NCBI GenBank assembly: GCA_018335335.1
Contig: JAGXKG010000007.1
Coordinates: 1-62,795, forward strand
Reading direction: 5' to 3'
Length of the DNA: 62,795 nucleotides
From: Candidatus Thorarchaeota archaeon
GTDB taxonomy: Archaea; Asgardarchaeota; Thorarchaeia; Thorarchaeales; Thorarchaeaceae
This document shows, piece after piece, positions 7,947-18,100 of the stretch. Within the stretch, counting starts at the first letter, position 1. The number at the start of each line of letters is the position of its first letter. A program made the position numbers and the translations under genes. The notes below the pieces were generated by a model that saw only the letters and a program-made list of their open reading frames with translations, was not told where the DNA came from and did not search any database.

Positions 7947-9269
7947 TCAGAATATAGCAACTCCTTGACGCTTAGCCCGCTCATACTGCTCAATCACGGT
8001 GGGGAGGAAGTCTTCTGGCCCCACATTGACTACTTCAATACCAAAACGAGAGAGTGCCCTTCCAATCTTCATGCGACGCTCCCAGAGTTCCTCAGATACT
8101 GCTTCAGCTAGTACTTTCTCTACAGGCCCAAATTGACCAACTGGAGCCTCAAACCAAGGTCCAAATGGGCTTATGACCATCGCTTTGTGTCCATTAGCGA
8201 TAAGCGTCTTCATCGCGTTGAGGAGAGGCGTTGGGCTAGCTTCCAAGTCGGTTAGCCAAATGAAGAAGCTTCGTTTCCTGACTTTCTCAGTTACCTTTGA
8301 TATGGCACGTTCGTAATTACTCCATCCACCGGGTTCAGCCATAGCCAAAGCTTCGAGGACATCATACATATGATTTGGACGCAGACTGGGTTCAATGATA
8401 GAGTGAACTATATCACTGAAGACACACGTTCCGACCAAATCCTTGCGTTCCAGTCCAAGGTGAGATAGCAGGACCGCAGATCGTATTGCATATTCGAGTT
8501 TGGTATTTTCGGGATACCCGTTCCCCATGCTTCCACTGCAATCAATCATACAGACAATCTGGATGTTCTTCTCCTGCTCATACTGTTTTACTACAATGTC
8601 ATCACGTTTTGCACTGCTCTTCCAATCGATAAGCCGGAAAGAATCGCCAGGTGCATATTCGCGGAAACCAGCAAACTCCGTGCCCATTCCCACGGTCTTT
8701 GTTCTGTGCGCTCCAAACATGAGACCAAGCTGTCGCTGTTTACCAAGGGCTTCTAGCCGTCTCACATCCTGCCATGTCGGGTAGACAAGTACCTCGGTAG
8801 ATTCTGTAAGAAGACGTTTGTAGTAATGCAACCCAAGCCGGTCTCGCATGACAACTTCAGTTGGACCAAGGAAGTAACGTCCACGCATCCTTGCTTGGAG
8901 TATATAGGAGAAGGTGATTGTGCTGCCAGGCTCTATCCGTGAAGCAATGAAATTTTCTCCTATCGCGAGTATCCATGTTTCGGGGTATCGGTCATGTACC
9001 TCAATGAAATCAAAATGACGAGAAGAATTGTTCTTGACTGTCACCTTGATTTTGATAAAATCGCCTGAAAATATCTTCTTCTTGTGAAGTTCTCGCTCAA
9101 TTTCAATACCAGCAACATTGGCAGTTGCTGCGAAAAGAGGGAGTGTGATAACGAGACCAACAAGCAGGTATACGCCGGCTACTACGAGATAGTAGTTCAC
9201 GAAAGAGAAACCACTAGTGAGGAGTAGAACCCCTGCGAATACAACCATGAAGCCTCGCTCTGTTAGCAC
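7947..9269 (-). CDS. DUF58 / von Willebrand factor A-like protein
   Basis: A 440-residue protein: two N-terminal membrane helices (about 8-50), a beta-sandwich region, the DUF58 core (FAGFREYAPGDSFRLIDWKS, about 199-218) and a vWA-like domain with MIDAS motif DCSGSMG (243-249). DUF58 proteins are the standard partners of MoxR ATPases. GTG at 9269 is the start, about 8 bases after GGAG. It lies between moxR and a membrane-protein gene with short gaps. The MIDAS metal site suggests divalent-metal-dependent ligand binding on the cytoplasmic side. Confidence 0.88.
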   Translation of the reverse strand: MLTERGFMVVFAGVLLLTSGFSFVNYYLVVAGVYLLVGLVITLPLFAATANVAGIEIERELHKKKIFSGDFIKIKVTVKNNSSRHFDFIEVHDRYPETWILAIGENFIASRIEPGSTITFSYILQARMRGRYFLGPTEVVMRDRLGLHYYKRLLTESTEVLVYPTWQDVRRLEALGKQRQLGLMFGAHRTKTVGMGTEFAGFREYAPGDSFRLIDWKSSAKRDDIVVKQYEQEKNIQIVCMIDCSGSMGNGYPENTKLEYAIRSAVLLSHLGLERKDLVGTCVFSDIVHSIIEPSLRPNHMYDVLEALAMAEPGGWSNYERAISKVTEKVRKRSFFIWLTDLEASPTPLLNAMKTLIANGHKAMVISPFGPWFEAPVGQFGPVEKVLAEAVSEELWERRMKIGRALSRFGIEVVNVGPEDFLPTVIEQYERAKRQGVAIF

Positions 9270-9307
9270 ACCGAATCGTCTCCAACGAATAATATAACAA
9301 TTGTTCG

Positions 9308-10294
9308 TTATCGCGGGCAGTCGACTTCTCCTAGTATCTTACTTACCACGCGTTCAACTGTAAGACCTTCAAGTTCTGCTTCCGGCTTCAAGATAAGCCG
9401 ATGGTTCAGAGCTGGAACAGCTAGCTTCCGAACATCTTCGGGGATAACATAATCGCGGCCGTGCATTGTAGCCCGAGCTTTGGAGGCATTCATCAACACC
9501 AGAGATGCTCTCGGAGAACCACCCAGAAGAATCTGTGGATCGTTACGCGTCCGAACAATCATATCACGTATATAGTTGACAATATCCTTGTCGATATGTA
9601 CAGTCCTGCAGGTTTCCTGCATTTTTACGATTATACCAGGGCTGGCAAGCACCCGTAAATCTGTCACCTCGCCTCTGTGCTTTCGTCGCACTATCTCGGC
9701 CTCTTCGCTGGGTGTCGGATAGTCAAGAATTAGACGAAACATGAAACGGTCCAGTTGAGCTTCGGGAAGGGGATACGTCCCTTCCTGTTCAACAGGGTTT
9801 TGTGTGGCAATCATCAAAAACGGGCGAGGTAATTTCCGCGTTACACCTTCCGTTGAAACCTGTCGTTCTTCCATGACCTCGAGTAGTGCACTCTGTGATT
9901 TCGGAGGACACCTGTTGATTTCGTCCGCGAGAACTAGATTTGCGAAAACAGGCCCCTTGCGGAACCAAAACTCGCCTGATTTCTGATTGAACACATTGCT
10001 TCCAAGCAGGTCGGCGGGTAAGGTATCAACTGTGAGCTGTATCCGGTTGAACTTGCAGCCCAGTATGGAAGCAAAAGTGTGAGCCATGTACGTTTTCGCT
10101 AAACCTGGCACTCCTTCCAGTACAACATGGCCATCTGAAAGAAGGGCCGTAAGCGTATTTCGGAGAATGCGGGTTTTGCCAACAATTACCTGCTGGCATT
10201 CCTTGATTATAGCATTTGAAAGCTTGTGAACTTCGTCTATAGTCATCTCAGGAGATGACTGCAGCTCAGCTTTCTCTGGTGCTTCTACTGTCAT
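9308..10294 (-). CDS. MoxR-family AAA+ ATPase
   Basis: A 328-residue AAA+ protein. Walker A is GVPGLAKT (61-68), Walker B is LVLADEINR (about 120-128), followed by KSQSALLEVMEERQVS, sensor 1 in ATQNPVEQEGTYPLPEAQ, the arginine element LDRFMF, and the lid motif GGSPRASL. All ATPase residues look intact. MoxR proteins act as chaperone-like motors for protein or complex maturation, usually with DUF58/vWA partners. Here the operon gives it a giant surface protein, a DUF4129-like and a DUF4350-like protein as likely clients or partners. Confidence 0.93.
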   Translation of the reverse strand: MTVEAPEKAELQSSPEMTIDEVHKLSNAIIKECQQVIVGKTRILRNTLTALLSDGHVVLEGVPGLAKTYMAHTFASILGCKFNRIQLTVDTLPADLLGSNVFNQKSGEFWFRKGPVFANLVLADEINRCPPKSQSALLEVMEERQVSTEGVTRKLPRPFLMIATQNPVEQEGTYPLPEAQLDRFMFRLILDYPTPSEEAEIVRRKHRGEVTDLRVLASPGIIVKMQETCRTVHIDKDIVNYIRDMIVRTRNDPQILLGGSPRASLVLMNASKARATMHGRDYVIPEDVRKLAVPALNHRLILKPEAELEGLTVERVVSKILGEVDCPR

Positions 10295-10308
10295 ATCTCG
10301 TTTCTACC

Positions 10309-11727
10309 TCACTTTTGTGTTTCAACTAATGATGAATGGATATTGCGCATGAAGAAGAATAAGCGCATCAACTCGTTTTCGTCAATATCTAAACTAGGAT
10401 TACTGGAGATTTCCTCGATACGTTCAACAGTTTGAAAGAAATCATCCCGGTTCATTTTGGGGTCTTTGAATTTCATCAAGTCCCAAACCTTCTCCCTTTC
10501 AAAAGATCTCCACATGTGCTTCTTCCGGAGATCTCTACGGAGTTTTCGATACAACATCTTAATGACACGTGCGTAATTGCCTTCTTGTCGATAATAGCTC
10601 ATACGTTCGCTGAAATAGGTCTCTCCCTTTCTCATGAATACTTCAGAGACACTCTTGACCTCCGGTTTCTTGGGGTCGGGAAGGTACTTCTTGATACCTA
10701 CAGCAGTGAAAATAGGATAAAGAGGAGCAAGCCACGGATTTGTACTCATCCATAACGCGCGTGATAAGAACTGCCCGAAAAAGAATTCGGGTGAATTCCA
10801 TGGAATAGCCAATAGACTCTCACAGAATAATACGGGCACATTCTCAGAGTCATGGGAAAGCCACTGTATAATATTACGACCTAATCGCCTGTTGCCAGCG
10901 AATCTATTCCACATATCGTTATCAAATGCACTGGGATCACTTATGGCAACAAGCCGGCCCCCTTCACCACCTGTCAGCGGACCCAAATCAAGAGCACCTG
11001 CAACCGGTAGTCGACCAGCTACTTCATCATCATCTGGTGCGGGATTGGGGTCACTGATGTTGGTTTCACACCATGCACGGGGCGTAGTCCAGGCAAAACC
11101 AGCAACTGGCGAGCCAAGAAGACATTTGGGGCTCAGTGCCGAGGCCCAGTTAAGATGGAGGCCCCCTTCGGATTCTACCCCGCTGATTAACTGGCTTTGG
11201 CCACCACTGGCTTGAAAATCGTGTATAACAGGTAATTTGGGACTCTTGTCATAGGAATCAAGATCGAGGAGTACACCACCAGTATACGAGAGGAAGCCTT
11301 CAACACCCAGCTCTTCCAATTGACGGCCACCAATGAAATCAAGAAGATAGTTATTTAGCAAATAGAACGAGCCGTTAGCTGTACCAAAATCATCTGCAAT
11401 CAGTACAGAGCCGCCTTCTGAAAGGTGGGAGAATATGGTGAGAATTGCATCTTTACTGAAATCTTTCACAGGACCCATAATGACAAGAACTGCATTTCCA
11501 TGAAACCGTGAAACGACGCTCATCGAAGCTTGGATAGACTGAACATCGTATCCTTGTTCTTCAGTGCTTGAACGGAATTCACTCAGGCCATCGTAGTGCT
11601 CATTCCATGCGGAGAAATCCTGTGGATAATCGTATTGTGCATTGAAAACCGTAGTGCCGATAAGGACCCCTATGGGCATCCACGAAAGCACGAATAGCAG
11701 TATTTGAACGGCTGGCTTCCAACGCAT
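10309..11727 (-). CDS. DUF4350-like membrane-anchored protein
   Basis: A 472-residue protein with an N-terminal membrane anchor (ILLFVLSWMPIGVLIGTTVF) and an alpha/beta domain with AVLVIMGPVKDFSKDAI and GGSVLIADDFGTANG, typical of DUF4350, which resembles a class I glutamine amidotransferase-like fold without a clear catalytic triad. A second hydrophobic stretch sits near 320-340 and a helical, basic C-terminal region follows. DUF4350 is a regular member of MoxR/DUF58/DUF4129/transglutaminase operons. The gene overlaps neither neighbour and is spaced 14-16 bases from each. Confidence 0.75.
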   Translation of the reverse strand: MRWKPAVQILLFVLSWMPIGVLIGTTVFNAQYDYPQDFSAWNEHYDGLSEFRSSTEEQGYDVQSIQASMSVVSRFHGNAVLVIMGPVKDFSKDAILTIFSHLSEGGSVLIADDFGTANGSFYLLNNYLLDFIGGRQLEELGVEGFLSYTGGVLLDLDSYDKSPKLPVIHDFQASGGQSQLISGVESEGGLHLNWASALSPKCLLGSPVAGFAWTTPRAWCETNISDPNPAPDDDEVAGRLPVAGALDLGPLTGGEGGRLVAISDPSAFDNDMWNRFAGNRRLGRNIIQWLSHDSENVPVLFCESLLAIPWNSPEFFFGQFLSRALWMSTNPWLAPLYPIFTAVGIKKYLPDPKKPEVKSVSEVFMRKGETYFSERMSYYRQEGNYARVIKMLYRKLRRDLRKKHMWRSFEREKVWDLMKFKDPKMNRDDFFQTVERIEEISSNPSLDIDENELMRLFFFMRNIHSSLVETQK

Positions 11728-11743
11728 GATTTTCCCTCGTGAT

Positions 11744-12187
11744 TTACTCCCGTGATTTCGCTATATCAACACGGGGATAAAGGTCTGTAAATATCTTGAT
11801 AGCATTCTCATATTGAGCCTTCCTCATTTTATGACCGGAGAATCTCGCTTCTTCATAGATTTCCAGAAATTCATTTACTATATCCCGATCTACGGAAATC
11901 GATTCTATCATTCGATCAAGGTATTCTCTTGAGGTTTCTGAGTTGGCCCTTTCTGACCCAATCTTCTTGCCCACCATTTCCTCAAATGTGCGATAGGCAA
12001 GGGTTATCGCGGTTCCGTATTTTCCTGCATTTGCAAGCTTCTTGATATTACGGAGTTTGCTTGATACATCCATGCCAGTTGTTCTCGTTTGGCCGCGAAA
12101 CATCCCGCGAACATAATAGAGATACAGTAGTACCACAATCACTGCTCCGCTCGCAGCCACAATTGGCAGTATTAGTTCAATTTGCAT
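11744..12187 (-). CDS. DUF4129-like single-pass membrane protein
   Basis: A 147-residue protein with one N-terminal helix (LPIVAASGAVIVVLLYLYYV) followed by a cytoplasmic helical domain: LRNIKKLANAGKYGTAITLA, then TSREYLDRMI and FLEIYEEARFSGHKM. The last motif, E-xx-RFSG, matches the C-terminal DUF4129 domain found fused to or beside transglutaminase-like proteins. It starts 10 bases after the giant protein gene. It may link the transglutaminase-like surface protein to the MoxR machinery. Function unknown. Confidence 0.7.
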   Translation of the reverse strand: MQIELILPIVAASGAVIVVLLYLYYVRGMFRGQTRTTGMDVSSKLRNIKKLANAGKYGTAITLAYRTFEEMVGKKIGSERANSETSREYLDRMIESISVDRDIVNEFLEIYEEARFSGHKMRKAQYENAIKIFTDLYPRVDIAKSRE

Positions 12188-12197
12188 GTTTTCATCC

Positions 12198-15100
12198 TCA
12201 CATTATTCTAAATGAATCTTGGCCGTCTAAATGGTCCAAGATTTCAACCGAAATAGCTCGGTATCTAGAACGTACTGAATATCTATATTTCCTGATTAAT
12301 ACAAGCCCCACTATAACTTCAATCCCGATGATTGCTATCCAGCCTATGGACCAAAGGGTGTTACCAGGCACACCGGTTGTTCTACGAACCTCTACTGTGT
12401 AGGGCCCTATGGACATGTTTTCAACATCAGATAGCAACGTAATTTGGTAGCTCAAATCGCCCTCTGACCTGGGGGCTGTGACAGCATATGATATTCTACC
12501 GTCTTGACCGGTAGTTATGTCCTCGGAGGTGCTACCATTAAGGTTGATGGTGATATCTCTATTTATGATTGCACGGCCTTCTGTATCAACGCATCTACCA
12601 CTAATGGTAAAATCTTGGCCTGGTGCTACTCGAGAGGGGGTATTCGAATTGAATGAAAAATCAATGAAAATATGAAGTGACGATGTTTCTTCAGCAGATG
12701 ATGGTGTAAACAACTCTCCACCAGGATACTCGGCATGCAGAATGAAATAACCGCTTTGAGTCCATGATTCAGGAATCGTGATTTGTAAGGTTACGAGATC
12801 TACCGTATTAATCGAGTAGTTTGACAGGAAAGTCGAATTCAAGTATACCATAACAGTAGCATCCGGTATCAATCCTCCATCAGCATCATGGAGACTGATT
12901 CTCGCTGTGAAATTCTCTCCTGGAAGGAGGCTCCTGTCGGTAACAAGTTCAACTCCAAGTTCTGAAGGAATCTGAACTGTAATAGACCACCTTTCGACAG
13001 GACCAATAATTTCGTAATTAGGGTCACCAATTTCAGCGAGAATCAGGTAAATCCCAATTTCCGTGTCCTGATTGCTCGAAAGTGTAATTTCGAAAGCACC
13101 ACTGGCGTCTGTTATAGCAGAAGTTCCAGTGGAAGTACCGTTTGCAGTAAGGAATACAGAAAGATTTGCAATGGGACCAATCCCGTTTGTTATTACTCCA
13201 GGAACGGTGATGCTTTCTCCCCGCACGATACTGAAAGTAGATTGTTCATCCAAGTCAATCTGTACTCTATCCCAAACTGATAGTGCCTGCTCACCAGTTG
13301 CTGCTTGTTCATACGCTTCACTCGGCCGAACAAAATGCATCTGATATGTTGTGTTGCCTGCAGTCCAATTCCATGGAAAGGTGTATTCGATTTCGAAATA
13401 GCCCGTAACAGCATCCTCAACTGTAGTAGAACCGACAAGAATACCTCCAATATACAGTTCTACGTCATATCCCGTCATTGCAGTTCCGTTTGCAAACGTC
13501 AGGTTCCCTGAAAATGTACGGGATTCGTTCAGGTAGACGGTGGAGTTAGAGACAGTTCCTGTAATATCAACCGGTATCTGCTCTATACTGACTGCCACCA
13601 TAGACGAAGAGCCAGATGTGATGTAGGCTTCTGAAGGTGTGCAGTTCGCAAAGAAGTAGGTTATACCAGTGGGTACAGAAAGATCAACTTGAAATACTTG
13701 CCCAAATTCGCCATCATCGTTTGTAACAAGAGTGAAGAGAAGCTCTTCATCTTGGCCATCAACAACATGATCCCAGTAGATTTCCACCGTGGCGCCAGCA
13801 TATGACGTACCATTGTCTAATGTGGCAGTTCCAGAAACGTTGAGATATTCGGTGAGGTAGACGGGGTTTGGGATTGCACTAAAAGTCCACTCTATAGTGT
13901 ATCTACTTATGTCTAGGGTGATGGGTGTAGTGGAGTTGTAATCGGCAATCCAATTATCACTCGACCAGTACTGAACGACTATATCATGATCTCCAGATTC
14001 AGTTGAGCCCGGAATCTGCCAGTCGATGGAAAAGGTTCCATCAGCTGCTGTCGTTCCCGTCTCCACCAAGATTCCATCAAATAGAACCTGCACAGGAGCA
14101 TTTCCATATGCTTCGTCAGGTTCTAAGTCCCATGATAGATTGCCGGTTATCGTTACAGTATCAGTAGGATGGAATGTGTAATTCCCGGTATCGAAGGTGA
14201 CGATGGTTGGCCACTGCTCCAGCGTTACTGATTCATGAGTGCTTTCAATAGAAGAGATGAATAGTGTACCAGAGTAATTGGCAAATACGTCAATACCAGT
14301 CCAGATTGTGTCTTCTTCCATTTTGGAATAAGAGAAACTGAATGAACCGTCAGGACCAGTAGTACGATTGGCTAAGAGGACAAGGGTTCCATTGTCCCAC
14401 CAGATTTCCACATATGCATTTGACACTCCAGATGAATTATGAAGAAATGTCAAGGTTCCGTTGAAGTCCAGTGTCTCGTTCAGGTAGACAGGATTAGGTG
14501 AGACAGAAAGGGTAAGTGCTGTGGAGTACTTGTGAGCAGTAACAACGAGATCTGAGGTCGTTGCATTTGCTACTAATGGATCAGCACTTGTATAGTTGCA
14601 TTTGAAATAGTAATCTCCAGGCCCCTGTGGTGGAACTTGGAACTCGTGCATATAATTGAATCCGCCCGTACTGTTTGTCACTGCTGTAGTAAGAAAAGCC
14701 CAGTGTGTTCCGGTCCAATTGTAGATGTTAACAGTCTCACCTTCGAGTGCGGGTGACCCTCCAGAGTAAGTCAAATTGCCCTGAATCACAAGGTCCTGAT
14801 CAAGATAAACAGAAGATACTACATCCATACTGAATTCGGGGGCATAGAGAACGAGCTCAATATCGAATCCTGGAGCAGATGTTGCATTATCCCAAAGGGC
14901 TACACTGTTGTTCGATTCAGCCCAGACTGTGACTGTAGCGGGCTCATCTTTGGAAACTGAGAGATTGTAATAGTAAACATATCCCCCGGTATCATTTGTT
15001 TGTACAGATGGAAAGATTTGCACTGTGCCATTGTTCCAATCCCAGAATATCGTAACATTTTGTCCTCCAATAGGTGTACCATTGGTTTGATATGTCAGAT

Positions 15101-18100
15101 AGCCAGAAATTTCAACTGTTTCGTTTAGATAATAGGAACTACTATTGGTAGTGCAGGTTAGATCTAATTGATAGAGCTTCAGGAGACGGGTTCGGTTAGG
15201 TGACTGAGCACTTTCCCACAATGCATTGCTGCTCGTGTATTGACTCCACAGATATACATATCCAAGTTCGTCATTGGTTGTGAGATTATATAGAAAGCTG
15301 AACCCCCCAGTGCTGTCAGTTGTCTTGTTGAAAAGGTAGACATCGGTGGTATTCGCATAGAAGACCGTAATCGTCTCACCTGCAATAGGGGCTCCATTTT
15401 CAACAAATGTCAATGTACCCGAAAATTCGATTACTTCATCCAGATGGTATTCGGTTGCATTTGTATTTCCAGTTAGATTGAGTTGATACAACTTAAGGGT
15501 TAGGGGATCTAGTACAGCAGTTGCGTTATCATAGAGCCTCGACGAGGAAGTGAAATTCACATCGACATTCACCGTGGAAGGTCCATCGCTTGGGGTTAGA
15601 TTATAGTAGAAGTCATAGTTTCCAAAATCATCCGTTGTTACATTAAAGACTTGTATTGTTCCGTTATCCCAGTGAATATAGACAATTGTATCGTTAGCTG
15701 GAGTTCCATTGACAGTCAGAGTACCGGAGAGATGTGCCGTCTCATTAAGATAGTATTCCGTACTATTTGAGGACACAGTGATCGACGAGTCATAATTGGT
15801 TACTTCTTGCAGAATATGGGTAGATTCGTTTCCGGCTATGGCGGGCGAAGGGGCACTAACATTTGCCCATACTTCTGCAGTACTGAGCTCGTGATAGAAA
15901 GGTATGGTATAGTCATATGAATATGTACCAAGAATTCCAGTATATAGAGCGGTTAAGTTGTAGGTACCTGTGCTATTGCGCCACCAAACAGTCAAATGGG
16001 TGTTTTCAAGCGGTTCTGCAATCTCGGGAAGATACACAGAGCCATTGATGGTTACGGTCTCAAGAAGGTAGACGGGATGGGGGTTTGTTTCAATAGATAT
16101 CACTAGCTCCCACCGTTTTACTGTGATAGAAAGATTCTCTGAGTGACATGACTCATATTCAAGAGTGGGCGAATCGAACTCGACCCAGTAGGTGACCTCG
16201 CCTTCATAGCCCGCTGATACGTTGTAGTTGAACTCGTAATAGCCATCAGTGCCAGTTGAAGTGGTATTCACCTTGGTTGTGTCGGTCCCATTCTTCCACC
16301 AGAGGCTGACATTGTATCCCTCAAGCCCACTCCCATTGATTGCATTTTTGAGACTCCCATTTACAGTCAGTATTTTCCAAATATGCACAGGTTCAGGAGC
16401 TTGTGGGTCGGATTCGATACTTAGATTTGTTAGACCGCTCTTGACTTCAATATTGAAAGTAACACTCCAATTGCCGTCAATCAAATTATATGGTGAAGTC
16501 CAATTTACATTTGCTGAGAAATTACCAGTGGATTGGTCAGATGGAATGGTATAGTCGTACGAGAAACCGCCAGAGCTGTTAGTTGTTGCAGTATCAATCT
16601 CTATATCGTCAAAGAATATTCCTATGTCTTCACCTGTAAGTGCAGTGCCATTTAGGAGATGTAGAACTCCTTCATATTCAATTGTGCTGCCTCTATAGAC
16701 TGATTGTGGAGAAACAGTTAGACTGAAACCAACCCGCCCCAAAACGGTTACAGTTGAATTATCTTCAGATCTTGCGGGCAAAAGCACAGGATATCCTTCT
16801 TCGGTGTATTCTCCAGCATACTGTGCCCAGACAGTATGATTGCCAGCCGTCATTCTGAGAGTATCTAGGGGGTCCACATAGATATCCTCTTCATAGGTGC
16901 CATCAGACTGAATTGTAGCATTAGCATACCATCCTTCGTCCCACATAATCTGCATCTGATCATTGTCGAGTGTACTGCCATCAACTGGTTCACCGTCTCG
17001 TGTCATTACACCGTGAACATGTATCGTATCTTCCCAGTAGGCGGTATAGTTGTCTAAACCCAGTTTCAGGTTCATTTCAACAGTTTCACTGATAGCAAAA
17101 CCGTTCTCTGCTTGAGCAGGAGACGTTGGGCAGAGTGGGTCGGGCTCTCCCGTTGCATAAACTGAAGTGTAGTTCGTTATGGAGAAAGAGCTTCCATGCC
17201 AAGTTGCGGATATATTGTGAGCTCCTGTACTCGCGTTACTTGGAAACGTGTAGGTGATATTTGCCAAAGGCAACTGGGAGCCTTGTTCTATCGTTGAGTT
17301 TCCGATATACACATCATCGGTATTATCATAGAACTGAATTGTCTCAGGAGCACTAACAGGTTGATCCTGGACCACAAGCAGCGAGCTCAGATTGAATGGT
17401 TCCCCAATGATAGCCCAGGGCTGGAATGAACTTGGCCAGACCCACAATTCAACATCGCCTTGGCCTGTATTTTCAGGAATATCCGTAACTCCAAGGTCAC
17501 CTGTCAGGGGAAGGGGTACAACCTGAATCCATTCACCACCCCCACCTGCTGTGGGAATATAAACTTCTGACCAGAATATCATATGTTTCACTTTGACAAC
17601 ACGGCGACCATCTTCGGCATCCCCAACCGCATATCCCGCTACCATTCGTGCAGGTATATCGAGTTGTCTCATGAAGACAGAGTATGCGGTAGCGAAATCC
17701 ATCGGGAGACCACCACCACGTTCAAGGAACCAGTCAGTGACTTCTCGCCCTTCTTCGGGTCGTTCCTGGTATTCGTCTGGTCCAATCATTAGTTCAAAGT
17801 TGTTCCTGAAATACAAGTCAACAGCCATTGCCTTGTCATAAGCATCATCCCCAACATCTTCGAATTGGGAGACGTTGTCAATCACCCTTTGCGTCAAATC
17901 TACCCCGTCTAAAGTAGAATATAAGGAGCTCACATCAGCAGGGGCTGAGGTGCCAGGCAGAGCATCATTGGAAATACGATCAATGTCCTGATTTGTGTAT
18001 GTGATATTGTAACTTACGAGAACATTCTCACCCGTGGTGCCTGAAAGAAGGGGGCTGAACAGTACGGTTCCGTATTCATCTATCTCCAAATCATATTCCC

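Noticed and set aside
13072-17841. Plus-strand frames opposite the giant surface gene
   Set aside because: They are shadows of the repeat-coding strand, with no starts or family similarity.
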